Assembly (NCBI RefSeq): GCF_024294905.1
Contig: NZ_JANCOC010000001.1
Coordinates: 254,779-318,778, forward strand
Reading direction: 5' to 3'
DNA: 64,000 bases
DNA from: Rothia gullae
GTDB taxonomy: Bacteria > Actinomycetota > Actinomycetes > Actinomycetales > Micrococcaceae
The notes beneath the pieces were generated by a model, which saw only the letters and a program-made list of their open reading frames with translations, was not told the origin of the DNA and ran no database searches. The position numbers and the translations under genes were made by a program. Below are positions 8,492 through 20,305 of this stretch, piece by piece (the stretch's first letter is position 1; each line of letters begins with the position of its first letter).

Positions 8492-10243
8492 TTGTCTGTT
8501 GCGAAGTCGAGCCATGAGCACGGCGCTTTGACGGCGGAGGCGATAGCCTCCGCCTCTTCGCGTACCAGCCCATCTAAGCCGCGTAAGGCGCAGAAGCAGG
8601 GTAAGAGCCTGCCTCATCGTATTCAGCGTCTGTGGAAGGAATCCCTGCAATTCCGTGCTCTTGGTACTGCGGGCATCATGATGTTCCTGAGCTTCTTGAT
8701 GGTGGGTTGGTCCTTGTCGAGCCAGATTGCGACGAGTCTTTTTGAGAATCAGAAGGCTCAGGCGCTGGAGGAATCGACGAGCGGTTTCCGTAACGTTCAG
8801 AGTGTGCTGGACTCCTCTGAAGCTCGTAGTGATAGCGAAATTCGCCGTAACGTGAGCCGTACTCTGACCATTCTTGACGCGGGCGGTTCGGGTAAGCGCA
8901 ATTGGGTTCTTGTGCCTTTGGAAGGTCAAGGTAAACAGGGTTTTATTCCTGAGCAGAGTAGTAATAATTCTTTGAATTCTTCGAGCATTCCGAATGATTT
9001 TAAAGAAACTGTTCGTGATAAGAATGGTGTTTTTTGGCAGACGTCTACGGTGACTACTGTTGAAAATAACCGTGAGCGTACTTATCCGGTGCTTATTGTT
9101 GGTACCCATATTTCTATTGCGCAGAACCCTAATTACGGTTTGTTCCTTGTGTACGATATGACGGATTCTTCCGCCACGATTGCGCATATTAATTTTGTTC
9201 TTTTTGGTGGTTTTTGTGCACTGCTTGCTGTGGTGCTTTCTGTGGTGTGGATTGTGACTCGTTTAGTGGTCCGCCCGATTACTCAGACCGCTATTACTGC
9301 TGAGAAGCTGGCTGCCGGTGACCTGGACCAGCGTGTGTCTGTGTACGGTGAGCATCAGGCGGCTCGTTTGGGGTATTCCTTCAACCTGATGGTTGACTCG
9401 CTGCAGGAGAAGATTGTTCAGCTGGAGCGCCTGTCGACTCTGCAGCAGCGATTTGTTTCTGACGTTTCGCACGAGTTGCGTACCCCGCTGGCGACGGTGC
9501 GTTTGGGTACGGAGTTTCTGTACGATTCGCGTGGAGATATGGAGCGGAAGTTGAGCCGCACCGTGGAGCTTCTGCACGATCAGGTGGATCGTTTCCAGTC
9601 GATGCTTTCTGACCTGCTGGAGATTTCCCGTTTCGATGCCGGTAGCGCAATGCTGACCATCGACACTGAAGACTTTATGCGTATTCTGTCGAATATTCTG
9701 CAGGAGGCTTTGCCGCACCTGGAGCGTACGAACACGAAGCTGAACGTGCATACGAGCCATGAAAGCATCATGGTGGATATGGACCGCGTTCGTATTGAGC
9801 ATGTGCTACGTAACCTGCTGTACAACGCGATCGAGCACGGCGAGTCCCGACCGATTGACGTGTACGTGGGTGTGAACACCACGAACCTGGGCGTTGCGGT
9901 GCGTGACCACGGTATCGGTCTGTCTGAGGATGAGGCCGTTCAGGTGTTCAACCGTTTCTGGCGTGCTGATACTTCGCGTAAGCGCACCCTGGGCGGTACC
10001 GGTCTGGGCTTGTCGATCGCTGCTGAGGATGTGCGTCTGCACGGCGGCACGATTGAGGTGTGGGGTGAGAAGGGCCGCGGTGCCTGCTTCACGATGAACC
10101 TGCCGCTGGTGCACGGCGCGCCTTTGGGCGAGTCGCCGGTCCTGGTGACCGGTGAGCATGAGGCGAGGGCGCACCATTCGGTAATGGCTAAGGATACGCT
10201 ACCGGCTATTTCTCCTCGTGTGAATGTGGAGGATGGCGCTTAG
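8492..10243 (+). CDS. mtrB: Sensor histidine kinase MtrB
   Basis: A 583-residue membrane kinase. A membrane helix lies at about 57-76, followed by an extracytoplasmic sensor domain to about 232, a second helix at 233-260, a HAMP linker, a dimerisation/phosphoacceptor helix with His327 in SDVSHELRTPL, and an ATPase domain with NAIEHGE, DHGIGLS and GGTGLGLSI. The start is a TTG (8492) preceded by AAGGGAT, 34 bases after mtrA. It phosphorylates MtrA; LpqB, encoded next, is the known accessory lipoprotein that influences MtrB signalling in mycobacteria. Confidence 0.95.
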   Translation: MSVAKSSHEHGALTAEAIASASSRTSPSKPRKAQKQGKSLPHRIQRLWKESLQFRALGTAGIMMFLSFLMVGWSLSSQIATSLFENQKAQALEESTSGFRNVQSVLDSSEARSDSEIRRNVSRTLTILDAGGSGKRNWVLVPLEGQGKQGFIPEQSSNNSLNSSSIPNDFKETVRDKNGVFWQTSTVTTVENNRERTYPVLIVGTHISIAQNPNYGLFLVYDMTDSSATIAHINFVLFGGFCALLAVVLSVVWIVTRLVVRPITQTAITAEKLAAGDLDQRVSVYGEHQAARLGYSFNLMVDSLQEKIVQLERLSTLQQRFVSDVSHELRTPLATVRLGTEFLYDSRGDMERKLSRTVELLHDQVDRFQSMLSDLLEISRFDAGSAMLTIDTEDFMRILSNILQEALPHLERTNTKLNVHTSHESIMVDMDRVRIEHVLRNLLYNAIEHGESRPIDVYVGVNTTNLGVAVRDHGIGLSEDEAVQVFNRFWRADTSRKRTLGGTGLGLSIAAEDVRLHGGTIEVWGEKGRGACFTMNLPLVHGAPLGESPVLVTGEHEARAHHSVMAKDTLPAISPRVNVEDGA

Positions 10244-10525
10244 TGGTGCGCACCGACAGGCATTATGCATAGTAATGGCGGCAGAGTTTGAAACTGGTGG
10301 GAAGCTCCACGAATGAGTGCGGGTTTTCCTGCCGGGTGTAAGGGTTTTCAGCTCTGTCCAGGTTTGGGTGCTGGTGTTATGCTATGAGCATTTGCGCTTA
10401 TCCTTGAATATTTGCACTGGCAAACCAGTACAATCAAGGCAGATATGTTTTCACTCCGTTGCGATGGCCTGCAACGTTAGATAGTGGATTCTTGTCGATG
10501 TTCGTAGAGGAAGGTTAAGACCTCC
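10244..10525. other. mtrB-lpqB intergenic region
   Basis: About 280 bases without a reading frame of note. A TTGAAT...TACAAT pair (spacing 19) near 10406-10436 is a weak candidate promoter for lpqB. A CTGG-N4-CCAG dyad overlaps it. No terminator is seen, so read-through from mtrB is likely. Confidence 0.35.
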
Positions 10526-12232
10526 ATGTCTCACAGAGCTATTGTTTCTCGACGCGCCGCGCTGTCTTTGGGGACGGTGTCTTTGGTGACGCTCGTGATC
10601 TCTTGTGCTGGTCTTCCTTCGAATGCTCGAGTGACTCAGCACAGTAGCGACCTGGATATGAAGAGCACCAATACCTCGCCCGCACGTGCTCCCGGACCGC
10701 TGGCTGGTGCGACTCCCGAGGCGATTATTGAGGGTTTCGTGCGTGCCGGTGCGGACAGCATCGATAACTATGCGGTGGCGCGCCAGTATTTGAGCTCTTC
10801 TTTTGCGGGTCGTTGGAACCCGATTGGTACCACCCGCGTGTACCGTAATACGGTGCAGGCGCGTAGTGACGATAGCGGTAATGCTGAGGGCGTGTACCAT
10901 GTGCGTTTCCAGCAGACCGCTACGGTGAGCAGCCAGGGTATTACGAGCACCTTCCCGGAGGCCCAGATTGAGACCCATGATTTCAAGATGGTCATGGAGG
11001 ACAATCAGTGGCGTATTAGCTCCGGCCTGGATGGTCTGTGGCTGGACGGCGCCGAGTTTGAGCGTGTGTTTAGCCCGTGCCGCCTGTATTTCTATGATCG
11101 TGCGTTCCGTTATGCTGTGCCGGATATTCGCTGGTTCCCGCATACGGACCGCTATTTTGAGTTGCTGGTGCGTACTCTGATGGCTGGCCCGGCGTCCTAT
11201 TTGAAGGATGTCGCGTTCTCGGCATTGAATGAGTCGATGAGCCTTGAGACCGCTAACATGAGCGATAACCAGGATGTGCTGGTTCGACTCTCGGGTGAGC
11301 ACCTGGACGATAACCGTTTGGCACGTGTGCGTGAGCAGATTATGCACGGCTTGGAGAACTTCTCGGGTCTGGGCAAGACCGAGGTTTTCTATAACGGCAC
11401 TCTGATTCCTGAGAACGCGCCGAACGGCTTTTCTGCGGTGAGGCTGAACCCGGGTGTTCCTGCCCGCACGGTTGCTATTAATTTGAACGGCCAGATGGTG
11501 GCGCGTGATGACTATATGAGCAATGCGGGTGAGCAGTTGCTTCTGCGTGGCGTGACCCAGTTGAGTTCCCCTGCGATGGGCTATTCTGCGGATGTTTATG
11601 CCTGCTTGGCGAATGATGCCGCGAGCCTGTACACGGTGTATCAGGGTACTGCCCGCCGCGTGTGGCAGAGTACCGCTCTGACTGCTCCCAGTTTTGATGC
11701 GTATGGCTGGGTGTGGGCTGCCGATGGTGAGGGTACTATTCGTGCCTTCAAGCCGGATTCTGAGGATGCAACCGAGCGTGAGCGCGGTGTTGATATTGGT
11801 CTGTCCTGGCAACGTAATTTGAGCTTTACGAGCGTGAACGTTTCGCACGATGGTGCGCGCATGGCGATTGGGGCGTCTACTGAGGGTGCGTCGGCTGTGA
11901 TTATTTCCGGTATTGTGCGTGATGATGCCGGTAAGCCTTTGCGTCTGACGGAGATGGTGCGTCTGAGTTCTTCTGTGACTCCGCGTAATGCCCGTTGGGC
12001 TGGCGACCAGAGCGTTGTGGTGGTGAACGTGAAGAACGGTGAGTCTGAGGTGATTTCCCTCAGCGGTGAAGAGACGAAGCTGGACCGTTTGGATGGTGTG
12101 ATGACCATTTCGACGGCGGATAATACGTCGAATATTATTGCTCACCGTTCTGACGGTTCGTGCTACCTGATGGAGGAGCGCGGCTGGATTCGTCTGGATA
12201 CGACTCTGCACGAGATTAGTTACGCCGGTTAG
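10526..12232 (+). CDS. lpqB: Lipoprotein LpqB (MtrAB accessory factor)
   Basis: A 568-residue secreted lipoprotein. The signal peptide ends in the lipobox VISCAG, so Cys27 is the predicted lipidated residue. A GerMN-like (sporulation/germination) domain covers the first half, and a C-terminal beta-propeller-like region the second half, as in mycobacterial LpqB. It acts on the outer face of the membrane and modulates MtrB. Spacing to comF is short (36 bases), suggesting one operon. Confidence 0.93.
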   Translation: MSHRAIVSRRAALSLGTVSLVTLVISCAGLPSNARVTQHSSDLDMKSTNTSPARAPGPLAGATPEAIIEGFVRAGADSIDNYAVARQYLSSSFAGRWNPIGTTRVYRNTVQARSDDSGNAEGVYHVRFQQTATVSSQGITSTFPEAQIETHDFKMVMEDNQWRISSGLDGLWLDGAEFERVFSPCRLYFYDRAFRYAVPDIRWFPHTDRYFELLVRTLMAGPASYLKDVAFSALNESMSLETANMSDNQDVLVRLSGEHLDDNRLARVREQIMHGLENFSGLGKTEVFYNGTLIPENAPNGFSAVRLNPGVPARTVAINLNGQMVARDDYMSNAGEQLLLRGVTQLSSPAMGYSADVYACLANDAASLYTVYQGTARRVWQSTALTAPSFDAYGWVWAADGEGTIRAFKPDSEDATERERGVDIGLSWQRNLSFTSVNVSHDGARMAIGASTEGASAVIISGIVRDDAGKPLRLTEMVRLSSSVTPRNARWAGDQSVVVVNVKNGESEVISLSGEETKLDRLDGVMTISTADNTSNIIAHRSDGSCYLMEERGWIRLDTTLHEISYAG

Positions 12233-12268
12233 CCTCGGGTAGGCGCGAGTGAGGAAAGGGTACTTTCG

Positions 12269-13213
12269 GTGAGTTCAGAACAGCGTGGTTTGAACGATTC
12301 TTTGAGCGTGCCCTCAAACAAGGCGCTCTCTAGCAACGAACCTTTGACCCGCCTCGCCGGTGCTTTCAAGAGCGCCAGCGGGGCTTTGGGCGAGGTGTTG
12401 ATGCCGCGTACCTGTCCGTGCTGTGCGGTACCGGTCGCCTACGGTGCCGGCTCACCGCTGTGTGAACAATGCCTGCCGCAGCTGCGCTCAGCGTTGGTGC
12501 GTGTGGAGCGAGTGCAGGTGCTGCAACCTCTTGAGGATGTGGCTACTCCTGAGGTGCGTGCGGCATCCCGTTACGTGGGGATTATGCCGCGTGCCCTGTT
12601 GGCGTTGAAGAACGCTGGTCGCACTGACTTGTTGCCGCTGCTGGGTGAGGGTTTGGCGCGTAGCGTGTATGAGCTTCTTCGGGCGCATCGGGTTGAGCTT
12701 CAGAGCGTGCCGGGGTCTTCTATCTCTTCTGCGGGCACCTCCGCCGCACCGGTTGAGGTTCTGCTGGTTCCGGCACCGTCCTCGGCGCAGAGTGTGCGCC
12801 GCCGCGGCTATGCGCCGGCGAATCTTTTGGTGCAGGAGGCGGCGCGGCAGCTCAATCAGCGTCTGCCCGCCTCGGTACAGGTGCGCGCTGTGGATGTCAT
12901 TGGTTACGCGCCTCGTACGCAGCGGGGGAGCGGCGCCTCCTTTGCTTCTCGTGTGGGGTCTTCTCTTCTCGGCGCTTCTGAGGCAAAGAACGAGCAGAAG
13001 AGCCTGGGCGCTGTGGGCCGTGCCGAGCGGATGCACGGTGCCTTGCGCGTCATGGAGCCGGCCCTGTGTGCGGGGCGGCTCAGCGTTATTTGTGATGACG
13101 TGGTGACCACCGGCGCGACTGCCTCTGAGATGGTGCGTGTGCTGCAGGATGCGAGTTCGCGGGTGCTGGGCGTTTGCGCGGTTGCTGCGGTACCGAAAAA
13201 ACTGCTGACATAG
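12269..13213 (+). CDS. ComF-family phosphoribosyltransferase-like protein
   Basis: A 314-residue protein with an N-terminal cysteine cluster (Cys49, Cys51, Cys52, Cys65, Cys68), typical of the zinc ribbon of ComF proteins, and a C-terminal phosphoribosyltransferase motif VICDDVVTTGATASEM near residue 270. ComF proteins are linked to DNA uptake in competent bacteria, but in Actinobacteria the role is unproven. Two low-complexity Ser/Ala segments interrupt the core. The start is a GTG after AGGAAAGG. Confidence 0.85.
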   Translation: MSSEQRGLNDSLSVPSNKALSSNEPLTRLAGAFKSASGALGEVLMPRTCPCCAVPVAYGAGSPLCEQCLPQLRSALVRVERVQVLQPLEDVATPEVRAASRYVGIMPRALLALKNAGRTDLLPLLGEGLARSVYELLRAHRVELQSVPGSSISSAGTSAAPVEVLLVPAPSSAQSVRRRGYAPANLLVQEAARQLNQRLPASVQVRAVDVIGYAPRTQRGSGASFASRVGSSLLGASEAKNEQKSLGAVGRAERMHGALRVMEPALCAGRLSVICDDVVTTGATASEMVRVLQDASSRVLGVCAVAAVPKKLLT

Positions 13214-13301
13214 CGTTTCTTGTAGTTAGTTGCAAGAGGTACACGATTTTTAGCTCTTAAAGTTCGCAGACGGACGAATAGCTATTATTTGGGCTAAATA
13301 T

Positions 13302-13342
13302 TTGTCATATCTAGTGATATACGGCATGTTCCGTACTAAAAT
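13302..13342 (+). promoter_or_regulatory. Candidate promoter/operator region of hpf with two abutting dyads
   Basis: An A/T-rich stretch upstream of hpf contains TTGTCA (13302) and TAAAAT (13337-13342), plus two adjoining inverted repeats: ATATC-N4-GATAT (13307-13320) and TACGG-N6-CCGTA (13320-13335). The pattern suggests a regulated promoter; the sigma factor or repressor cannot be named. Confidence 0.4.
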
Positions 13343-13422
13343 ATGTACAAGGGAACGGCATCGGAGTCGAACCCCCGTACCGGGTCCAACCGGACGCGGT
13401 ATAAGCCCCCAACCTGGAGGGA

Positions 13423-14064
13423 ATGATCGTGGAAGTCAACATCTACGGCCGCAATATCAAGGTCACCGAACGCCTGGAAGAATACGTAAGCGACAAGGTT
13501 CAGAAGTTCGCTCAGCTCGGCGATAACGTGAAGGACATCGACGTCAAGTTCAGCAAGGACGGTCATCTGGGTGGCGAGTCCATCCGCGTTGAGATTACCG
13601 TTGTTGGTACCGGTCCTGTCCTCCGCTCCGAAGCCCAGGGTCACGACAAATTCGCGGTCTTCGATGAAACCTACGGCAAGCTCTTGGAGCGTCTGCGCCG
13701 TGCGCGTGACCGCCGCAAGCTACACAAGCGCGGTGGCAAGCACCCCGTCTCCGTGGCAGACGCTACCGGCTCGATTCCCGTGGTTACCGAAGCAATTACC
13801 GAGATTCTGCTGCCGGATGTTCCGGTGGAAGAAGCAGCATTCGATAACAGCGAGGTCACCCTCGCCGATGAGGCAGCATCTCCCATTGAGATTCGCCACA
13901 AGAGCTTCAAGGGTGAGCGTCTGACTCCCGCAGAAGCTGTTGACCGTATGGAACTGGTCGGCCACGACTTCTACCTGTACATTGACAGCGAGACTGGCGC
14001 ACCGGCAGCGGCATACCGTCGTAAGGGCTGGAGCTACGGCATCATTACTCTGGAGAGCGAGTAA
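13423..14064 (+). CDS. hpf: Ribosome hibernation promoting factor, long form
   Basis: A 213-residue HPF/YfiA-family protein that binds the 30S subunit in stationary phase and drives formation of 100S ribosome dimers. The N-terminal S30AE domain covers residues 1-105. An acidic linker follows, and the C-terminal dimerisation domain contains IRHKSF, LTPAEAVDRMELVGHDFYLY and YRRKGWSYGII. That two-domain layout defines the long form. The first ATG has GGAGG only about two bases upstream, so the GTG at 13429 (better spacing, eight bases) may be the true start. It lies between comF and secA as in other Actinobacteria. Confidence 0.93.
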   Translation: MIVEVNIYGRNIKVTERLEEYVSDKVQKFAQLGDNVKDIDVKFSKDGHLGGESIRVEITVVGTGPVLRSEAQGHDKFAVFDETYGKLLERLRRARDRRKLHKRGGKHPVSVADATGSIPVVTEAITEILLPDVPVEEAAFDNSEVTLADEAASPIEIRHKSFKGERLTPAEAVDRMELVGHDFYLYIDSETGAPAAAYRRKGWSYGIITLESE

Positions 14065-14117
14065 AACCCAACCTACCTGCTGGTAGCTGAGACGGCATGC
14101 CAGCGAGCAGGCTAAAG

Positions 14118-14170
14118 ACCCGGGCGGTCTGGAAACACGCACTGTGAATCTCCAGGCCCCCGGGTTTTTC
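14118..14170 (+). terminator. Terminator of hpf
   Basis: Stem ACCCGGG...CTGGA (from 14118) pairs with TCCAGG...CCCGGGT (14151-14165) with a small internal mismatch. Five T residues follow. Confidence 0.85.
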
Positions 14171-14352
14171 TCTGCCTTCTACAGCTGAGGTTCTCGGCTC
14201 GGATTCTCAGCGCGGGGATGCGCCCGGCCCCGGAATCCGGTGCTCTCTCCACCTCAGCAAGAGGATGAATGACGCGCAACGTCACCAAATGTCACCTCGT
14301 GGGCGTACAGCGTAAAAAATAGCTCGGACGGGCGAATTAGGCGGCTCTGCCA

Positions 14353-14405
14353 TACAATATGTAGGAAGGCCTCACCGCGCGCACTCTCGCGCGCCCTTGG
14401 TGAGG
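14353..14405 (+). promoter_or_regulatory. secA promoter -10 and structured 5' leader
   Basis: A TACAAT hexamer (14353-14358) is a plausible -10 element without a good -35. It is followed by a strong hairpin: CCTCACC-GCGCGC (14370-14382) pairs with GCGCGC and GGTGAGG (14389-14394, 14399-14405), leaving a four-base bulge. The hairpin ends about 14 bases before the secA ribosome binding site and has no T-run, so it is more likely a leader structure than a terminator. Confidence 0.5.
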
Positions 14406-14435
14406 GTACCGAAACAAGCAAGGAGTAGAAGCTCA

Positions 14436-17051
<2,616 letters not shown>

Positions 17052-17086
17052 CCTCGGCGTAAACCCGAAAACGCTATAGACGCAAC

Positions 17087-17126
17087 AGAGAGGGTGCGAA
17101 TCCAATACCGGATTCGCACCCTCTCT
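17087..17126 (+). terminator. Strong terminator of secA / Rv3235-family gene
   Basis: A perfect 17-bp inverted repeat (17087-17103 and 17110-17126) with loop AATACC, followed by a T-rich stretch. It lies between convergent genes. Confidence 0.9.
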
Positions 17127-17186
17127 GCGTGTCTCTGCATGTCTGTCGTTTCTGGGCGTTTCTGGGCGTGTTGTGTAAGGGGAGCC

Positions 17187-17882
17187 CTAGTCTTCGTCCA
17201 CGCGGCTCTGCGGCTGCTCGATCGCGGTAATCAGCCACATACCGTGAATCAGGCGCATCTGCATGGTCACCACGCGCACCTTATCCGCACAACGCAGTAG
17301 CGCCACCACCTCGTAGAGCTCCTCGTGTACCTTCTGCGCACGCACCCGCAACAGAACCGGCGGAAGAGTCAACAACATCTCCTTGCGCACCTGACGCGGG
17401 TTCTTCGGGAAGAAGGGTAACAGACGGTGGAAACAATCCGCTGATACCCACTGCGCTAGCTGTTGACGTGAACGACGAGCCGACATGATCTCCAGGTAAG
17501 CAATCGCCACACCCGCGCAACGACCCTCCAGCTGGCGAGCCAACGCATCCGCAGGACGCAGCGGGCGGCCCCTCTTCGCCACCGGCGGGCGCTGCGCCGA
17601 ATGCTGCTCATAACGCGGCAGTGGCAACAGCGAATAGACCGACGAGCTGTTCCTCCTCTGCACCAGGGCCATCGTGCCCTGCCCCTGCTCCGGTAGCGGA
17701 GCGACCTGCTCGGCAGTCACAGGATGAGCCGCCTGCTGGGAGGTGCGTGCCGCCTGACGCTTTGAATACGGACCGGCAGGCTGATCGTTACGGGAGGCGG
17801 GCTGCGCAGGCTGAGAATACTGCGCAGGCTGAGAACGCGGCGGCATCCACGGGGCGCGGGGGAGAAGGTTAGCGAAGCTCAT
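17187..17882 (-). CDS. Rv3235-family protein (function unknown)
   Basis: A 231-residue protein of the actinobacterial Rv3235 family, which is found near secA in many genomes and has no known function. The first about 110 residues are low-complexity (Gln/Pro/Ala/Ser). The conserved part begins near residue 120 with ALARQLEGRCAGVAIAYLEI and RQQLAQWVSADCFHRL, and ends with a strand-rich segment (VRVVTMQMRLIHGMWLITAIEQ). No membrane segment or signal peptide is seen. The ATG has AGGAG five bases upstream. Confidence 0.75.
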   Translation of the reverse strand: MSFANLLPRAPWMPPRSQPAQYSQPAQPASRNDQPAGPYSKRQAARTSQQAAHPVTAEQVAPLPEQGQGTMALVQRRNSSSVYSLLPLPRYEQHSAQRPPVAKRGRPLRPADALARQLEGRCAGVAIAYLEIMSARRSRQQLAQWVSADCFHRLLPFFPKNPRQVRKEMLLTLPPVLLRVRAQKVHEELYEVVALLRCADKVRVVTMQMRLIHGMWLITAIEQPQSRVDED

Positions 17883-18002
17883 GATGGCTCCTTTCGGTGC
17901 AGAAGGTCTGAGGTGGATTGAGCGAATGAAAAGCTATCGGGGGGGCAGAAGATTCGAGGTAGCGAAGGTGAGGGCTAGACGGCGAGGGTTAGACGGCGAG
18001 GG

Positions 18003-19031
18003 TTAGTGAACGGGCTGTTCGGGAATCTGTAGAACCTGCCCCTCATAAAGCAGCTCGGGGTTCTGACCCAGAGCGTCCTTATTTGCCTCGTAAATATCGA
18101 GAGTGTAGTCGTAAATGGTGGAGGCGTCGGTGCCTTCACCCAGCTGGTCGGCGGCAATGGACCAGAGCGTATCGCCCGCCTGGACCGTGTAGGAGTAGGT
18201 GCCCGCCTCAGCGCGGGGTGGGGAGAAGAACGGGCTGCGATCCTGCAGCGAGCCTGCCGCCTCCGTGGGTTGAGGAGCCAGGGGAATATCCGGAATCTCT
18301 GCAGAGAGGGTCAGGGGAACGGAGCTGGCTTTCGGGGCGATGCTGTCCGGGATATCACCGGTGGGATCCGCATCTGAGACAGCGCCTGGGCTGGCCTCTG
18401 CCGTCGCGGTACCCGTTGAAGCTGCGGTGCCCATTGAATCCGCAGTGCCCATTGAATCTGTGGTCATGACTGCCGAAATGGTCGTCTGCGGCAGTCCCTC
18501 CGCGCCGTTTACCCCGGGGTTGTTGGGCGTAGCCACCGTAGCCTGCGCGGGAGCCAAGACCGCCCCCGCTCCAAGAGCCGTGCCGCCGAGCGTCAGAACG
18601 ATGCGGCGCATAAAACGCGGACGGAAAAGCGCCGGAACCTTCAGCACCGCGCGGTCAGCATTGTGGCTCGAAACGCGCAAAGACCAAGCGTAGAAGAGCG
18701 CGTAGATAAAACTGATGAACCACCAGACGGTAATGAGGATTGCAGCTGCGCCAGCGCAGAGCAACGAAGCGTCAGCCAACGGGTGTGCCGAGGGGATGCG
18801 GTGCATGTTCACGTTCAACGCGCCTAAGACCGCCGCGGAAAGTAGGGGAGGGGCGATGAAGAGCAGCGCGTCCTGGTAGTTTGCCTTAGCACCGGGCTCG
18901 GGTGCAGGGCCGGCTGCGGCGGCTACCTCTGCACTGACAGTACGAGGCGCGGCTACCGAGTGTGAGGCGAAGATAGCAGGGCGAGACGCGAAGGCTGCGG
19001 GGGCTGATCCCGGAGTGGAAAATTGGTCCAC
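18003..19031 (-). CDS. Membrane protein with C-terminal LysM domain
   Basis: A 342-residue membrane protein. Hydrophobic helices lie at about 51-71, 84-112 and 141-161. A Thr/Ser/Ala-rich linker follows, then a single LysM peptidoglycan-binding domain (YTVQAGDTLWSIA to YEGQVLQIP) at about 275-335, expected outside the cell. This suggests a protein that links the membrane to the cell wall. The GTG at 19031 is preferred because GGAGG sits five bases upstream; the in-frame TTG four codons earlier overlaps that site. The gene lies 120 bases after the start of the Rv3235-family gene on the same strand, so the two may be co-transcribed. Confidence 0.78.
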   Translation of the reverse strand: MDQFSTPGSAPAAFASRPAIFASHSVAAPRTVSAEVAAAAGPAPEPGAKANYQDALLFIAPPLLSAAVLGALNVNMHRIPSAHPLADASLLCAGAAAILITVWWFISFIYALFYAWSLRVSSHNADRAVLKVPALFRPRFMRRIVLTLGGTALGAGAVLAPAQATVATPNNPGVNGAEGLPQTTISAVMTTDSMGTADSMGTAASTGTATAEASPGAVSDADPTGDIPDSIAPKASSVPLTLSAEIPDIPLAPQPTEAAGSLQDRSPFFSPPRAEAGTYSYTVQAGDTLWSIAADQLGEGTDASTIYDYTLDIYEANKDALGQNPELLYEGQVLQIPEQPVH

Positions 19032-19241
19032 GATGACCTCCAAATGGTGCGTTTGATATCTTTTGGTATTGCTTCATTTATACAGGAAGCCGCACCAAAA
19101 ATGAAGCAAAACGCATCAAAATATATGAAAAACATGTAATTTGCTGGAATTTGCTCCAAAAAAACAGGCTCAAGAACCATTACCCGACCAGAAAAACGTC
19201 CCGGTTCGTATCCGCACCCGCTACTCGGGTAGGGTCATAGT
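19032..19241. promoter_or_regulatory. Divergent A/T-rich intergenic region with TTGCTTCAT dyad
   Basis: About 210 bases between divergent genes, clearly richer in A/T than the surroundings. TTGCTTCAT (19069-19077) and its reverse complement ATGAAGCAA (19101-19109) form a spaced dyad, and GGTGCG-type flanks recur around both halves. It probably holds both promoters and a regulator site. Confidence 0.4.
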
Positions 19242-19880
19242 ATGAGCATGGAAAAGTTCCTACAAGACATTGAGGCGCGCCTCGCCTCCGAACGCACCTG
19301 GGATATGGAACAGGACGCCCGCCAAGTTGCCCGCGTCCACTATTCAACCATCACCCTCGACGACCGCCTCCTCGCACAGGTCGGCGGCCCCATCCGCATC
19401 TGCGCCACCGACATGCAAACCTACGAAGGCAAGCTCGAAATGGTAGGCGAAGAATGGGTCAGCATCGAAGCGCGTGGCGAAAACATCATCATCCCCTTGC
19501 GCGGAATGCTCTGGTGGGAAGGCGGTATCGCGCCCGGGCGCGCTCATGTGCACCCCGAACGCTACCGCATGAAAATCCAGCTCGCCCTCCGCTCCCTCGC
19601 CATGGCACGTGAACCCGTCCGCCTCTCCCTCGAAGGTGGCACCGTCAGCTACGACGGCGTTATTGAGCGAGTCGGCGCCGACTTCCTTGAACTGCGCCTG
19701 CTCAATGGCGGTCAGTACCCGCGTATCTACGAACGCGACCAGTACGCGCGTGCAGCCTACGGTGCGCAGGGAACCTATGGGCAGGGCGCCTCCGGCTACT
19801 CCCGCGCACCTCGCGGTGCTGGCGTGCGCACCATTCCGCTGGCTCGTATTAGCGCAGTCATCGCCCGTATTTCCCGCTAA
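19242..19880 (+). CDS. Actinobacterial protein of unknown function
   Basis: A 212-residue soluble protein I do not recognise beyond similarity to hypothetical proteins of Micrococcaceae. It has an N-terminal helix (residues 3-30), then a beta-rich region with two related segments: IRICATDMQTYEGKLEMVGEEWVSIE (45-70) and VRLSLEGGTVSYDGVIERVGADFLEL (126-151). The two repeat the pattern 'strand, G, x-x-G-x(2)-VG-x-(E/D)-(W/F)', as in a small barrel duplicated once. A Tyr/Gly-rich linker and a final helix follow. GGGTAGGG precedes the ATG. Confidence 0.7.
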   Translation: MSMEKFLQDIEARLASERTWDMEQDARQVARVHYSTITLDDRLLAQVGGPIRICATDMQTYEGKLEMVGEEWVSIEARGENIIIPLRGMLWWEGGIAPGRAHVHPERYRMKIQLALRSLAMAREPVRLSLEGGTVSYDGVIERVGADFLELRLLNGGQYPRIYERDQYARAAYGAQGTYGQGASGYSRAPRGAGVRTIPLARISAVIARISR

Positions 19881-19978
19881 AAGCACGGGGAAATAGCGGG
19901 CGTTACCATTCGTGGGTACGCTCGCAAAAACGCCTCGACAACTATAAATACCCCTATAAAAGCAGTAATAAACACAAA

Positions 19979-20027
19979 AAAGGTCCGCCCCTCTCCATTG
20001 AAATCTCAACGAGAGGAGTGGACCTTT
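19979..20027. terminator. Terminator between convergent genes
   Basis: Stem AAAGGTCC-GCC-CCTCTC (19979-19995) pairs with GAGAGG-AGT-GGACCTTT (20011-20027) with one internal loop. Its A/T ends serve either strand. Confidence 0.8.
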
Positions 20028-20071
20028 CTAAAACACTCGAGCATTACGCCCGCGAGGTACATGCCGAAATA

Positions 20072-20305
20072 CTAATCGACCTTAGCCTTTGCAGTGAGTT
20101 TGCCGGAAGCAATCGCCTGCAGAGTCTGCTTGTGGCGCTCGGTAATGTACTCTTCAAAGCGAGAGCGTTCAATACGCCACTGGTTACGTCCACCAATCTG
20201 AATGGCGGGAAGTTCGCCGCTACGCACCAGAGCACGTACCTGCGAAAGCGAAACCTGTAGCTCCTCAGCAACGTCGCTCAGAGTGAGGAAACGAGGTGCA
20301 GTCAT
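20072..20305 (-). CDS. BldC/excisionase-type helix-turn-helix DNA-binding protein
   Basis: A 77-residue MerR-like winged-helix protein of the excisionase-family type (BldC-like). The motif runs FLTLSDVAEELQVSLSQVRALVRSGELPAIQIGGRNQWRIERSRFEEYI, so nearly the whole protein is the DNA-binding domain, plus a basic tail. The ATG at 20305 gives the usual N-terminus (MTAPRFLTL). No phage genes surround it, so it is more likely a chromosomal regulator than an excisionase. Confidence 0.82.
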   Translation of the reverse strand: MTAPRFLTLSDVAEELQVSLSQVRALVRSGELPAIQIGGRNQWRIERSRFEEYITERHKQTLQAIASGKLTAKAKVD

